DNA from: a virus
DNA length: 30,695 nucleotides
Strand: one strand, 5' to 3'
Virus record (IMG/VR): IMGVR_UViG_3300042317_000848
Location: 1-30,695 of that record
Both the position numbers and the translations under genes were made by a program. The notes under the pieces are model-generated. The model saw only the letters and a program-made list of their open reading frames with translations. It did no database searches and had not been told where the DNA came from. This document shows, piece by piece, positions 21,485-28,266 of this stretch (position 1 is the stretch's first letter; every line of letters starts with the position of its first letter).

Positions 21485-23047
21485 TTACGCTCCTGCCGCC
21501 GGGGCCAGGTCGAAGAGGTCCATACTTCCATCATCAACGGGCCGCGTGTTTTCCTCGATCCTTTCGAGGGCGGCGAGCTGGTCCTTCTCCGTTGTGGAGT
21601 TTTGTCCGCGCATCAGTCGGAACATTTCCGCGATCCCTTCGCGGCTGCGGCTGTCGAGGCCCTTTACGGCTTCGTCGAGCTTGACCTTGACCTCGACGTT
21701 TTCCTCGACTTCAAAGGGCCGGCTCGTGATCTCGTCGACCGTGTTGATCGAGTCCTCCGCCCGATCAATGCCTTCCTGGATCATCGACTCCCACGGGCCG
21801 GCGATCGCCTGGCCTGCCTGCTCGATCTGATTCGTGTCGCCGAAGATGGCGTCGTTAAAGTTGGTGGCGGCGGACGAGGCGCTGTCGCCAAGGCCGTCGC
21901 CGAGCGTGTCGTTGAACGCCTCGAGGCCGGCGAGGGCCGAGTCGAGGCCTGGCGTTTCACGCCCCATCGCGTCTGCGATGTTGACGGCCCCGCGGAGCAG
22001 GGCCTCGCCCACGCCCGTGAAGGCCGCCACGATGCTCCCGAACGCTACCTCCATGATGTCGATCACGCCGGCCAGGAACGAGAAGACCCGCTGACCGACG
22101 TTGAACACGGCGAGCCACTGGCCGCCAACCTGGGAGACGTAGGACCAGATCTGCTGCGAACTGGAGACGAACACGTCCGCGATCCTGGCGAAGTAGACGG
22201 CAGCGTCGAGGATCGCCCGGCCAATAAACTGGCCGATGTTGGCCCCGCCGATATTGCCGATCAGGTCCGTAAACGTGTTCGTTACGTTCTCGATGGCAGG
22301 GGCCAGGTAGGCCACGACCTGCTGAATTACGCCGCGGATGGCCGACTGTGCCCGCGTGAATGCGTCGTTCATCGCCTCGACGTTCTTCCCCTGGACGTTG
22401 GTCAGGGCCAGGCCGAACCGCTGGGCGTCCTGGGTGGCCTGGTTGATGGCATCGGCCCCGGAGTTGAACAGTGGGAGCAGCTCGGCACCGGCGCGGCCGA
22501 AGAGCCGGACGGCCGCCTCCGCCCTGGCGGCTGGCGTGGGCAGCTCCGCGATAGCGTTAGAGATCGCCTGGAACCGCTCGGCCGGGGACATTGCCTGGAG
22601 GTCCGCCACCGAGAGGCCGATGCCGTCGAACGCCGCCTGGGCCATCTTCGACCCGCCGGCCGCCCTGACGAGGGCCACGTCGGCCTTCGTACTGGCGGCG
22701 GTGATCTGCTCCATCGAGACGCCGGCCAGGTCGGCGGCGAGCGACAGGCTAGAAAACTCTTTGTACGTCATGCCGAGCCGCTCGGCCATCTTCGATGTCT
22801 TATCGATTACGTCGGCCTGCTCCTGGCCCATGCTGACGAAACTGCTCACGACGCGGCCGACACTCGTCGCGACCTGCGACATGAACTGGGCGACGTTGAT
22901 AGCGACGAGCGTGCCCATCCCGCTCTTCAGGCTTGCAACGTCGCCCTCGAGCTTGCCGAGCGACGAGCCGACGGCGGAGACGCCGGACGTGAGTCCGGAC
23001 GTGGAGGCCGTAAAGACGGCGGAGACTTTACCGATTGTTGCTGCCAT
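21485..23047 (-). CDS. Tape measure protein
   Basis: A 520-residue tail length ruler and DNA-ejection channel protein. The N-terminus is helical (KVSAVFTASTSGLTSGVSAV; GSSLGKLEGDVASLKSG), with MAERLGMTYKEFSSLSLAAD and a TMP core block LPTPAARAEAAVRLFGRAGA then ELLPLFNSG. The middle has hydrophobic segments (FSFLAGVIDIMEVAFGSIVA) likely to insert into the membrane, and an acidic C-terminal region. At about 1.5 angstrom per residue it predicts a tail near 80 nm. ATG 23047 overlaps the end of the GT chaperone by 20 bp. No lytic peptidoglycan domain is visible. Confidence 0.92.
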   Translation of the reverse strand: MAATIGKVSAVFTASTSGLTSGVSAVGSSLGKLEGDVASLKSGMGTLVAINVAQFMSQVATSVGRVVSSFVSMGQEQADVIDKTSKMAERLGMTYKEFSSLSLAADLAGVSMEQITAASTKADVALVRAAGGSKMAQAAFDGIGLSVADLQAMSPAERFQAISNAIAELPTPAARAEAAVRLFGRAGAELLPLFNSGADAINQATQDAQRFGLALTNVQGKNVEAMNDAFTRAQSAIRGVIQQVVAYLAPAIENVTNTFTDLIGNIGGANIGQFIGRAILDAAVYFARIADVFVSSSQQIWSYVSQVGGQWLAVFNVGQRVFSFLAGVIDIMEVAFGSIVAAFTGVGEALLRGAVNIADAMGRETPGLDSALAGLEAFNDTLGDGLGDSASSAATNFNDAIFGDTNQIEQAGQAIAGPWESMIQEGIDRAEDSINTVDEITSRPFEVEENVEVKVKLDEAVKGLDSRSREGIAEMFRLMRGQNSTTEKDQLAALERIEENTRPVDDGSMDLFDLAPAAGA

Positions 23048-23387
23048 CGCTCCTCGTCCTCTTTAGGGCAGCCAACTTCGCCAGCTCGGCCGCCATCTCT
23101 TCCTCGGTTTGTCTGGTCCTGTTGGGATCGAAGCCCGGCATAAATAACTCTTCCGCGTCCGTCGGCGGCTTCGCGCCCATCGAGGCCGCGACGGCCACGG
23201 AGAGGCGGGCCGTTCGCCGCCAGTCCTGGCCGAAGGGCTCGGCCCGATAAAACGCGATCCACCGTGAGAGCTGCGCGAGTGTGATCCGTGACGCGAGCGA
23301 GTTGTCCGTTTGCTCCACGTCCCAGATCCCGAGCTCGAGCGCCAGCCGGTAGAGGAACAGGCGTTCCCAGCCGGCCGGCGATCTCAG
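23028..23387 (-). CDS. T part of the tail assembly chaperone, made by -1 frameshift from G (GT fusion, 236 aa)
   Basis: This segment has no good start of its own and is open in the -1 frame relative to G. Reading through A AAA AAC (23393-23387) gives KKLRSPAGWERLFLYRLALE, then LGIWDVEQTDNSLASRITLA, ending TRSDGSNNR: 119 residues after the slip, 236 in all. The RLALELGIWDV and LSRWIAFYRAEPFG segments are typical of T-like extensions. In lambda and HK97, G and GT coat the tape measure and bring in tail tube subunits. It stops at 23028 inside the tape measure start. Confidence 0.85.
   Translation of the reverse strand: MRSPAGWERLFLYRLALELGIWDVEQTDNSLASRITLAQLSRWIAFYRAEPFGQDWRRTARLSVAVAASMGAKPPTDAEELFMPGFDPNRTRQTEEEMAAELAKLAALKRTRSDGSNNR
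23345..23375 (-). promoter_or_regulatory. Possible stimulatory stem-loop for the -1 frameshift
   Basis: Downstream of the slippery site in the minus sense, GCCGG (23375-23371) can pair with CCGGC (23349-23345), and inside it GGAAC (23667 equivalent lies at 23367-23363) pairs with GTTCC (23358-23354) around a GCCT loop. The stem starts about 11 bases after the heptamer, slightly farther than the usual 5-9. It is a hand-made fold without an energy estimate. Confidence 0.35.
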
Positions 23388-23737
23388 TTTTTTTCGAGTT
23401 CCTCGACCTCCGATTCTGTGATGGTGAGCATCCGCACGCCGCGCTCCCAAATACGATGGAGGGCGGCCGCGCTCTTCTCGCCGAGCCGCTCGACCTCGTC
23501 GGCCGACCGAAACAGGAGATTGCCGTCTTTGTCGCACAGGAGCAGGCTGGCGAGCTTGGCCCGCCAGATGGTCCGCGACTTCGTCGAGTTGTCGCGGCAG
23601 TAGACCTCCCACTCGTCGCGGGTGTTGGCCGTCGGCCAGCGGAGGTAAACGGTGTCGTTCCACTCGGGGACCGCGAACTCGAGCGGGGCCGAGATGTCTT
23701 TCAGTCCGAGGATGGAGTCTTTGCTAGTGAGGGGCAT
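23384..23737 (-). CDS. Tail assembly chaperone G
   Basis: A 117-residue protein, the short product of the G/GT pair: PEWNDTVYLRWPTANTRDEW (residues 24-43), then KSRTIWRAKLASLLLCDKDG, FRSADEVERLGEKSAAALHR and an acidic end EVEELEKN. It fits gp13/G-like chaperones in size and in its position between tail tube and tape measure. Its last codons GAA-AAA-AAC-TGA contain the slippery heptamer A AAA AAC, so most ribosomes stop here and a minority make GT. Its ATG follows the tube gene stop at once. Confidence 0.88.
   Translation of the reverse strand: MPLTSKDSILGLKDISAPLEFAVPEWNDTVYLRWPTANTRDEWEVYCRDNSTKSRTIWRAKLASLLLCDKDGNLLFRSADEVERLGEKSAAALHRIWERGVRMLTITESEVEELEKN
23387..23393 (-). promoter_or_regulatory. 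Programmed -1 frameshift site A AAA AAC
   Basis: The minus strand has seven A then C, split by the G frame as GAA-AAA-AAC. This is an X-XXY-YYZ slippery heptamer in the correct phase, three bases before the G stop TGA (23386-23384). After the slip the next codon is CTG at 23387. The -1 frame is open for 119 codons, with T-like sequence. Confidence 0.85.
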
Positions 23738-24124
23738 TTATAGATTCCCGGTTCCCGTGAGACGGAACGTGGCCGATCCGCGAATAAGCTCGCCGACCTG
23801 GGCCTCGATCTCCCACGTTTCTAGGAGGGCGTCGTAGGTGAATCCATGCCCTCCCATCGTCACGACAAGCTGGCCGCTAGCCCCGATGTCCTGGATGTCG
23901 AAATCGGGATTGCCCAGGAAAGACAGGGAAACACTCCCCGGGACGAGCGAGTCGCAGTAAACGTTCTTCAGCATCCGGTAACGACCGTCGGAGCCGACGA
24001 ACCAATCGCCCCACCAGATATTGTCCTTTACCTCGGCCGAGGCGAGCTGCACGTTTACGCGCAGAACCTCACCGATTGCCGAGCCTCGCCAGGAGACGGT
24101 AGTCGGGTGCGAGCTGTCGGGCAT
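23738..24124 (-). CDS. Tail tube protein (major), second of two related
   Basis: A 128-residue beta-rich protein: EVLRVNVQLASAEVKDNIWW, then SVSLSFLGNPDFDIQDIGAS, then GGHGFTYDALLETWEIEAQV, with the end GELIRGSATFRLTGTG. A closing beta strand with F/Y-x-x-TG is common in tail tube monomers of siphophages. It precedes the G/GT chaperones, the standard place of the tube gene. ATG 24124 has GGAGG four bases upstream. The preceding 121-residue protein has a similar end, so they may be paralogues. Which one is the main tube subunit cannot be told. Confidence 0.65.
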   Translation of the reverse strand: MPDSSHPTTVSWRGSAIGEVLRVNVQLASAEVKDNIWWGDWFVGSDGRYRMLKNVYCDSLVPGSVSLSFLGNPDFDIQDIGASGQLVVTMGGHGFTYDALLETWEIEAQVGELIRGSATFRLTGTGNL

Positions 24125-24150
24125 AACGCCTCCGGTGGAGCGTTAGGCCG

Positions 24151-24516
24151 TCAGTCCAGCGCGGTTGCGACATAGGTCGCGTTGCACTTCATGAGCTCGC
24201 CGACCGCGTACTCGACATCCGATGCCGTGCACTTGCAGATGTAGCCCATGATGGCAACCGTCGAGCCCACCGTCTGCGGGCCGTCGCCCAGGTAGGAGCA
24301 GGTGATCGTTACGCTCTGGCCGTTGATGGAGCCTGCGCCAGCATCGAACAGTGGGGCCGTAGCGTAGACGCGGTACGAGCCGTCGGCCAGGTCGAGCGTC
24401 GATACGTCGCGCTTGTTGGCGGAGCTGTTGGGATCGGCCCCGCTCACCTGCACGCGGACGTTAGTCAGGCCTGCGGGCAGGCCGGAGAAATCACCGGAAT
24501 GGGACGAGGTCGACAT
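24151..24516 (-). CDS. Tail tube-like protein, first of two related
   Basis: A 121-residue beta-rich protein: GLPAGLTNVRVQVSGADPNS, then VSTLDLADGSYRVYATAPLF, then GQSVTITCSYLGDGPQTVGS. The C-terminus EYAVGELMKCNATYVATALD parallels EIEAQVGELIRGSATFRLTG in the next gene (shared VGEL, ATxxxT), preceded in both by a V-x-x-MG segment. It has three Cys, two as CKC. AGGAG is seven bases ahead of ATG 24516. It could be a second tube subunit, a tail spike decoration or an immunoglobulin-like partner. Confidence 0.6.
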   Translation of the reverse strand: MSTSSHSGDFSGLPAGLTNVRVQVSGADPNSSANKRDVSTLDLADGSYRVYATAPLFDAGAGSINGQSVTITCSYLGDGPQTVGSTVAIMGYICKCTASDVEYAVGELMKCNATYVATALD

Positions 24517-24526
24517 CTTCTAGCTC

Positions 24527-24916
24527 CTACTCTTGCCAGCGGACTGTGAGGCGATGCTCCACGCAATACGTCGGACGGTCGCGGCCCTCGAGGAAGACGG
24601 GCACGCCGTCCCGCTCGTCGGCCAGGTCTGTTGCGTCGATTGTGAGACCGTCGACTTCCCCGCTGAAGTTGTTGGTCGCCACGCGGACCTGGTCCGCCAG
24701 GGCCTTCACGTCGCCGAAGCCGTCGGCCCACACTTGGACCTGGAACGTGCCGACGGCCGACGACGGCTGGCCGCCGAACTGCCGCTCCCGCTGGGTGGAG
24801 TCCCTCCAGTAGACGACGAAAGGCGGCGTCGCCCCCTCCGGCACGACGAGCGGGTAGGCCGGGACGCTGGTCGCGTCCTCGATCGCCTCGCGGAGCCATG
24901 TCTCTGGAGCCGGCAT
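24527..24916 (-). CDS. Tail terminator / tail completion protein
   Basis: A 129-residue protein of the type that caps the tail and joins it to the head: PAPETWLREAIEDATSVPAY, then PPFVVYWRDSTQRERQFGGQ, then VGTFQVQVWADGFGDVKALA and a C-terminal TYCVEHRLTVRW strand. The order (terminator before tube) and size fit gpU/DUF3168-like proteins. AGGAGG lies four bases ahead of ATG 24916, one of the strongest sites in the genome. The family call rests on position and pattern. Confidence 0.72.
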   Translation of the reverse strand: MPAPETWLREAIEDATSVPAYPLVVPEGATPPFVVYWRDSTQRERQFGGQPSSAVGTFQVQVWADGFGDVKALADQVRVATNNFSGEVDGLTIDATDLADERDGVPVFLEGRDRPTYCVEHRLTVRWQE

Positions 24917-24924
24917 GGTGCCTC

Positions 24925-25440
24925 CTATCCCTGGTATCCGGGGTTCATGCCGGCTTCGATCTCGGCGGCGGCCCGCTCGAGGGCGATCGCCATCTCTTGC
25001 GCGAGAACGTCGGCGGCTGGAGGCCCGACTTGCTGCATCGTCTTTTCCATCATCCGCTTCGGGATGATGCCGTGAGACGTGCCGAACTCCTGCCAGATGG
25101 CCTTCCTGCTCTCGGTGCCGTAGCGGTAACCGAGAATTCCGGTGACGTACCCGTTGGCGTTTCGGCCCTTGTACTTCGCGACCGCCGTCGCGGCCTTCCG
25201 CAGGGCGTTGGTAGTGCGCTTCTCGCCCTTGCGAGCCCGGCCGCGGCGGGTGTTCAGTGGCGGGGTGTTGGCGCGGAGGGCTGGCACGCCAGGCTTTAGC
25301 GCCCGTTTCATGGCAGCTTGTAGATGCTTTTTGGCAATGTGCCGCGGCAGCTCGGAAAACTTCCGCATTAGCGACTTGATGTGGTTCTGCCCGTCGCTCG
25401 ACTCCGGCTCGCCGCTCGAAACCCAGGTAAGAGAAATCAC
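24925..25440 (-). CDS. HK97 gp10-like neck / tail component
   Basis: A 171-residue protein. The region HIAKKHLQAAMKRALKPGVP is followed by GILGYRYGTESRKAIWQEFG and TSHGIIPKRMMEKTMQQ; the W-EFGTSHGIIPKRMMEK pattern (family: EFGT--I-P-PFL) is the hallmark of HK97 gp10-like minor tail/neck proteins. It ends with a helix rich in Ala/Glu. The start is taken as GTG 25440, with AGGAG eight bases upstream and a GTGA overlap with the upstream stop; ATG 25458 would also be in frame. Confidence 0.85.
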   Translation of the reverse strand: MISLTWVSSGEPESSDGQNHIKSLMRKFSELPRHIAKKHLQAAMKRALKPGVPALRANTPPLNTRRGRARKGEKRTTNALRKAATAVAKYKGRNANGYVTGILGYRYGTESRKAIWQEFGTSHGIIPKRMMEKTMQQVGPPAADVLAQEMAIALERAAAEIEAGMNPGYQG

Positions 25441-25766
25441 GAGACTTGCTCCTCGCACTGGAGCTCGTGCTCTTCCCGGAACCCACGCTCGACGACGGAC
25501 GAGATATAGAGCAGGCGGCCGCCGCGGCTGTCCCAGCGGAGCCGCATAGCCCCTGTGAGGCCGGGCGTGTACCTCATACGGACGACGTGCGAGACCGTGC
25601 CGCCCACTTGCTGCCGGCGGTTCTGCTCAAAGTAGGAGACCGGCTCGACGCTCGCGTAGCGGGTCGCGTATTCCTGCCAGGCCTGCACCGATTCGCCGAA
25701 CTCGTTCCGCGTCTCGGTCGAGCTCTCGATCGTGACCTTCTCGCGGAGGTAGCCGGCTGGCAGCAT
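25437..25766 (-). CDS. Head closure protein (SPP1 gp16-like head-tail adaptor)
   Basis: A 109-residue protein opening with AGYLREKVTIESSTETRNEF, then GESVQAWQEYATRYASVEPV and SYFEQNRRQQVGGTVSHVVR, ending RLLYISSVVERGFREEHELQ. The L-E-VTIES-TETRNEFGE-V--W pattern with RQQ--GTV-H-VRMRY is the signature of SPP1 gp16-like adaptor proteins, which close the portal channel after packaging. Its ATG overlaps the upstream stop as TAATG. Confidence 0.9.
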   Translation of the reverse strand: MLPAGYLREKVTIESSTETRNEFGESVQAWQEYATRYASVEPVSYFEQNRRQQVGGTVSHVVRMRYTPGLTGAMRLRWDSRGGRLLYISSVVERGFREEHELQCEEQVS

Positions 25767-26326
25767 TACCAGGCCCCCGATACGGACTCACTGGCGAGCA
25801 ACGTCTCGAATCCCATCGGCAATTCGGTCGGGCTGTCGATGCTGGCCGCCTCCCGGTGGGCATAGAGATGGGCGACGTAGAGCAGGAGCGCCGACTTTAG
25901 TTGCGGGGCTACGGAGGCCTTGTCGGCCACGCCGGCCCAGTATTCGACGACAACCTTTTTCCCGTTGGGATTGTTGGCGAGCTCGATCTCCGCCGGCCGG
26001 GCGTCGAGGTCGATCTCGTAGTCGGCCTCGGCGACTGCCTCGCCGTCGACCGTGATCGTGAGCGGATGGGCCTCGTCGACCAGCACGGGCGGAGACGGCA
26101 GCTCGAGGAACATCGAGCCGGCGGGCCAGGTCGCCCGGTACTTCGTTGCTATGAGGGCCACGCCGAGCCGCTGCTCGATGAGCCTGCGGGCGGACGCGAT
26201 GAGCGCCATAAGGTAGGCGTCGTCGTCCGTCTGGTCGTCCATTAGGCGGACCTGGGCCTTCACTTCCGCCAGGCTCACGGGCTCGATTGCCGGGCCTTCC
26301 AGGATGACAAGCGTTTTTGGTTTCAT
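25766..26326 (-). CDS. Head-tail connector (HK97 gp6 / phiE125 gp8-like)
   Basis: A 186-residue adaptor that sits below the portal. The N-terminal helical core PVSLAEVKAQVRLMDDQTDD, then AYLMALIASARRLIEQRLGV is typical of the gp6-like family. The middle is a beta domain, with YWAGVADKASVAPQLKSALL and LYVAHLYAHREA near the end, also typical. GGGAG lies eight bases ahead of ATG 26326. It is the first gene after the capsid hairpin and starts the connector set. Confidence 0.88.
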   Translation of the reverse strand: MKPKTLVILEGPAIEPVSLAEVKAQVRLMDDQTDDDAYLMALIASARRLIEQRLGVALIATKYRATWPAGSMFLELPSPPVLVDEAHPLTITVDGEAVAEADYEIDLDARPAEIELANNPNGKKVVVEYWAGVADKASVAPQLKSALLLYVAHLYAHREAASIDSPTELPMGFETLLASESVSGAW

Positions 26327-26351
26327 CCGTCCGGCTCCCTAGTTGCAGAGC

Positions 26352-26386
26352 GGCGGCCGGGGGGCATCCCTGCCCACCCGGCCGCC
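26352..26386 (-). terminator. GC-rich hairpin between capsid gene and connectors
   Basis: GGCGGCCGGG (26352-26361) is the perfect reverse complement of CCCGGCCGCC (26377-26386), giving a 10-bp all-GC stem with a 15-base loop, in the 82-bp gap after the major capsid stop. No T-run follows. It likely attenuates transcription or protects the 3' end of capsid mRNA so that capsid protein is made in excess. Confidence 0.6.
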
Positions 26387-26408
26387 TGGTTCTGCGACGG
26401 CGTTAGGC

Positions 26409-27623
26409 TCAGGCGGCCTCGACGAGCTTCGCGACGAAGCTGGCGTCGTGGTTCGCGATGCCGACCCGCTGCGTTCCGCGGTAGACGACCGAGTCCTTCG
26501 CGAAGCCAGCGTGCTCGCTGGCCGCGACCTGGAGGCCGTTGGCCTTGTAGGCCACCGCGGTCGCCGAGGCGAAGTCGCCGTAGAGGGCGAGCGTGCCAGC
26601 CGGCAGGCCGAGGCATCGGTAGACCGGAGCGCCCATGACCACCGGGAGAACCCGGTCGCCGACGGTCGTCGACTGCGAGACGATGCTCGCCTTCATGATG
26701 TGCGCCCAGCCGGCCGAGCTCACCACCCAGGCGGTGTTGCTCGCGCGGCTGTCGATCTTCCCGACCAGCTCGGCCAGGTCGACGCCGTCGTTGTCGGCAC
26801 CGGCCTCGACCGTGTTGCCCGCGGCGATCTCGGAGACGAGGCCGTCGATGCCCTTGCCAGCGTCGCCCTGGAGCCACACGGTGTCGATCTTCTTCGCGAT
26901 CGCCAGGCCGAACCGATTCGACACGGTCTGGGCGAGGGCCACCACCGCGGCGGAGTCCTCGGCCAGCTCGTTCGAGATCTCGATCAGGCGGCCCATCTTG
27001 TGGAGGGCGATCTCGACCTTGTCAGTCGTCATGTCGTCACCAGTGATGGTGCCGAGCTCGTCGAACCACGAGGCCTCGATCTCACCGATCTTCGGCACGG
27101 TGATGGAGTTACTCGAGGTCTGGTACAGGCTCGCGACCTGGAGGCCGACCGAGGCGTACTGCAGCACGTCGATAAAACCACGGAAGAGCTCGGGGGAGAC
27201 GAGCTCTTCGCCCGCACCCGCCGTGCCCGTGCCCATCGCCCGGGCCTCGGCCATGTTGCCGCGAGCCAAAGCTCGCAGGAACCGGCCAGCCTTTGCGGCG
27301 TCGTCCGTCGAGCCGTAGCCGGTCGGCGTGCGGCCGATGTGGATGGCCGGGGCCTTCCGCTTCTCCGCCTCGACCTCGGTCCGGCTGGTCGTGTCGACCA
27401 GGTGCGACCGAAGGCTCTCGACGGCCGCGTTGCGCTTGGCCTCGAGCTCGTTCTGACGCACCATCTCGGCGCTGATCTCGTTGGCCCGCGTGGTGGCCGC
27501 CTCGAGGTTCCCCTCGATCGTTGCCGCCTCGGCGTCATCGGCCGGGGTCATGGCACGGAGAGACTCGATCTCGGTCGCGACCTTCGCGGCCTCGTCTTGC
27601 AGTTTGCGGATGATCGTCGACAC
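26409..27623 (-). CDS. HK97-family major capsid protein
   Basis: A 404-residue protein. Residues 1-95 form the delta (scaffold) domain, a coiled coil (IIRKLQDEAAKVATEIESLR; DAEAATIEGNLEAATTRANE) that is removed by the prohead protease. The HK97 fold follows: GEELVSPELFRGFIDVLQYA, then SNSITVPKIGEIEASWFDEL, GRLIEISNELAEDSAAVVAL and AWVVSSAGWAHIMKASIVSQ, ending GIANHDASFVAKLVEA. The start is GTG 27623 with AGGAG nine bases upstream; no ATG is nearby. The gene is flanked by hairpins and separated from the protease gene by seven accessory genes, which is not the usual HK97 order. Confidence 0.94.
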   Translation of the reverse strand: MSTIIRKLQDEAAKVATEIESLRAMTPADDAEAATIEGNLEAATTRANEISAEMVRQNELEAKRNAAVESLRSHLVDTTSRTEVEAEKRKAPAIHIGRTPTGYGSTDDAAKAGRFLRALARGNMAEARAMGTGTAGAGEELVSPELFRGFIDVLQYASVGLQVASLYQTSSNSITVPKIGEIEASWFDELGTITGDDMTTDKVEIALHKMGRLIEISNELAEDSAAVVALAQTVSNRFGLAIAKKIDTVWLQGDAGKGIDGLVSEIAAGNTVEAGADNDGVDLAELVGKIDSRASNTAWVVSSAGWAHIMKASIVSQSTTVGDRVLPVVMGAPVYRCLGLPAGTLALYGDFASATAVAYKANGLQVAASEHAGFAKDSVVYRGTQRVGIANHDASFVAKLVEAA

Positions 27624-27684
27624 GATGGCGGACTCCTGTTTCGGGGTTGAAAACCTCCGACAAACTAGGGGCCGCTAGGTCGCC

Positions 27685-27700
27685 CGCTGAAGTGTCAGCG
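27685..27700 (-). promoter_or_regulatory. Hairpin ahead of the capsid gene
   Basis: In the minus sense CGCTGA-CACT-TCAGCG forms a 6-bp stem with a 4-base loop and includes the stop codon of the upstream Cys-rich gene. It stands 62 bases before the capsid GTG. Together with the hairpin at 26352-26386 it brackets the capsid gene; RNA processing or attenuation are possible roles. Confidence 0.4.
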
Positions 27701-27994
27701 TACTACCGTAGGACATTTGCCATTCGGGCAGGCGGGCTTCGTGCCGCTCTTGCACTTGCACGAGCTCGGGCATGGGCAGGCCGTGCGGTGGCCGTCGCCG
27801 TGGACGATGTAGCCCTTCCCGCCGCAGTCGGTGCAGCACTCGCCCGGCTTCGGCTTCGGGGCCGGCGGCGTGGTGTCGACCGCCATCGAGGCCCGCGCCG
27901 CGGCGACGGCGGCCGCCGCCCGCGGGGCCTCGGCGTCGATCGCCTGCGGATCGGACGAGAGCCAGACCAGGAAGGCGACCACGGCGTCTCGCAT
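27695..27994 (-). CDS. Small protein with DnaJ-type zinc finger motif (99 aa)
   Basis: Residues 1-14 are hydrophobic (RDAVVAFLVWLSS), then an Ala-rich helix, a Pro-rich hinge (TTPPAPKPKPGE) and a Cys-rich C-terminus: CCTDCGGKGYIVHGDGHRTA, then CPCPSSCKCKS and CPNGKC, with ten Cys in 42 residues. CxxCGGKG is the zinc-binding unit of DnaJ-like chaperone centres. The protein overlaps the upstream stop (TAATG). It ends the accessory cassette ahead of the capsid gene. Thiol or metal binding is likely; the partner is unknown. Confidence 0.7.
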   Translation of the reverse strand: MRDAVVAFLVWLSSDPQAIDAEAPRAAAAVAAARASMAVDTTPPAPKPKPGECCTDCGGKGYIVHGDGHRTACPCPSSCKCKSGTKPACPNGKCPTVVR

Positions 27995-28266
27995 TAGAGC
28001 GCCCCCGCGTGATTGAGCAGCGGGAACCCGTCGTCGCCGACCTCGGACCGGACAAGCCGCTGCTCGGCCTTCGCCTCCGGCGGCGGCTCCGCGATCAGCA
28101 TGAACCACAAGGCGTTTTTCGCCGCCTTGGCGATGAACCGCAGCACCGGCCGCGATGGCTGCGGCTGCGGCCCGACCGGCGACTTCTCAGACGAGGAGAG
28201 CCACCAGCCGGCGAGCAGGCAGGCTAGGCAAACGTAGACGAGATGTTTCTTCGAGAGGGTCACCAT
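27994..28266 (-). CDS. Small membrane protein (90 aa)
   Basis: A single hydrophobic segment at the N-terminus (HLVYVCLACLLAGWWLSS, residues 8-25), a Pro linker and an amphipathic region RPVLRFIAKAAKNALWFMLI then AEPPPEAKAEQRL. The second hydrophobic stretch FIAKAAKNALWFMLI may also touch the membrane. The family is unknown. It overlaps the papain-like gene by 7 bp (ATGGTGA) and lies between two proteins with Cys/His chemistry, so it may be the membrane partner of the protease. Confidence 0.65.
   Translation of the reverse strand: MVTLSKKHLVYVCLACLLAGWWLSSSEKSPVGPQPQPSRPVLRFIAKAAKNALWFMLIAEPPPEAKAEQRLVRSEVGDDGFPLLNHAGAL

Noticed and set aside
21602-23143. 513-codon plus-strand ORF opposite the tape measure
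   Set aside because: It is an antisense shadow of a GC-rich gene: Arg/Asp/Gly/His-rich with no domain, and the minus strand has a clear tape measure protein.
26343-27650. 435-codon plus-strand ORF opposite the capsid gene
   Set aside because: The minus strand encodes an unmistakable HK97 capsid protein; the plus product has shadow composition.
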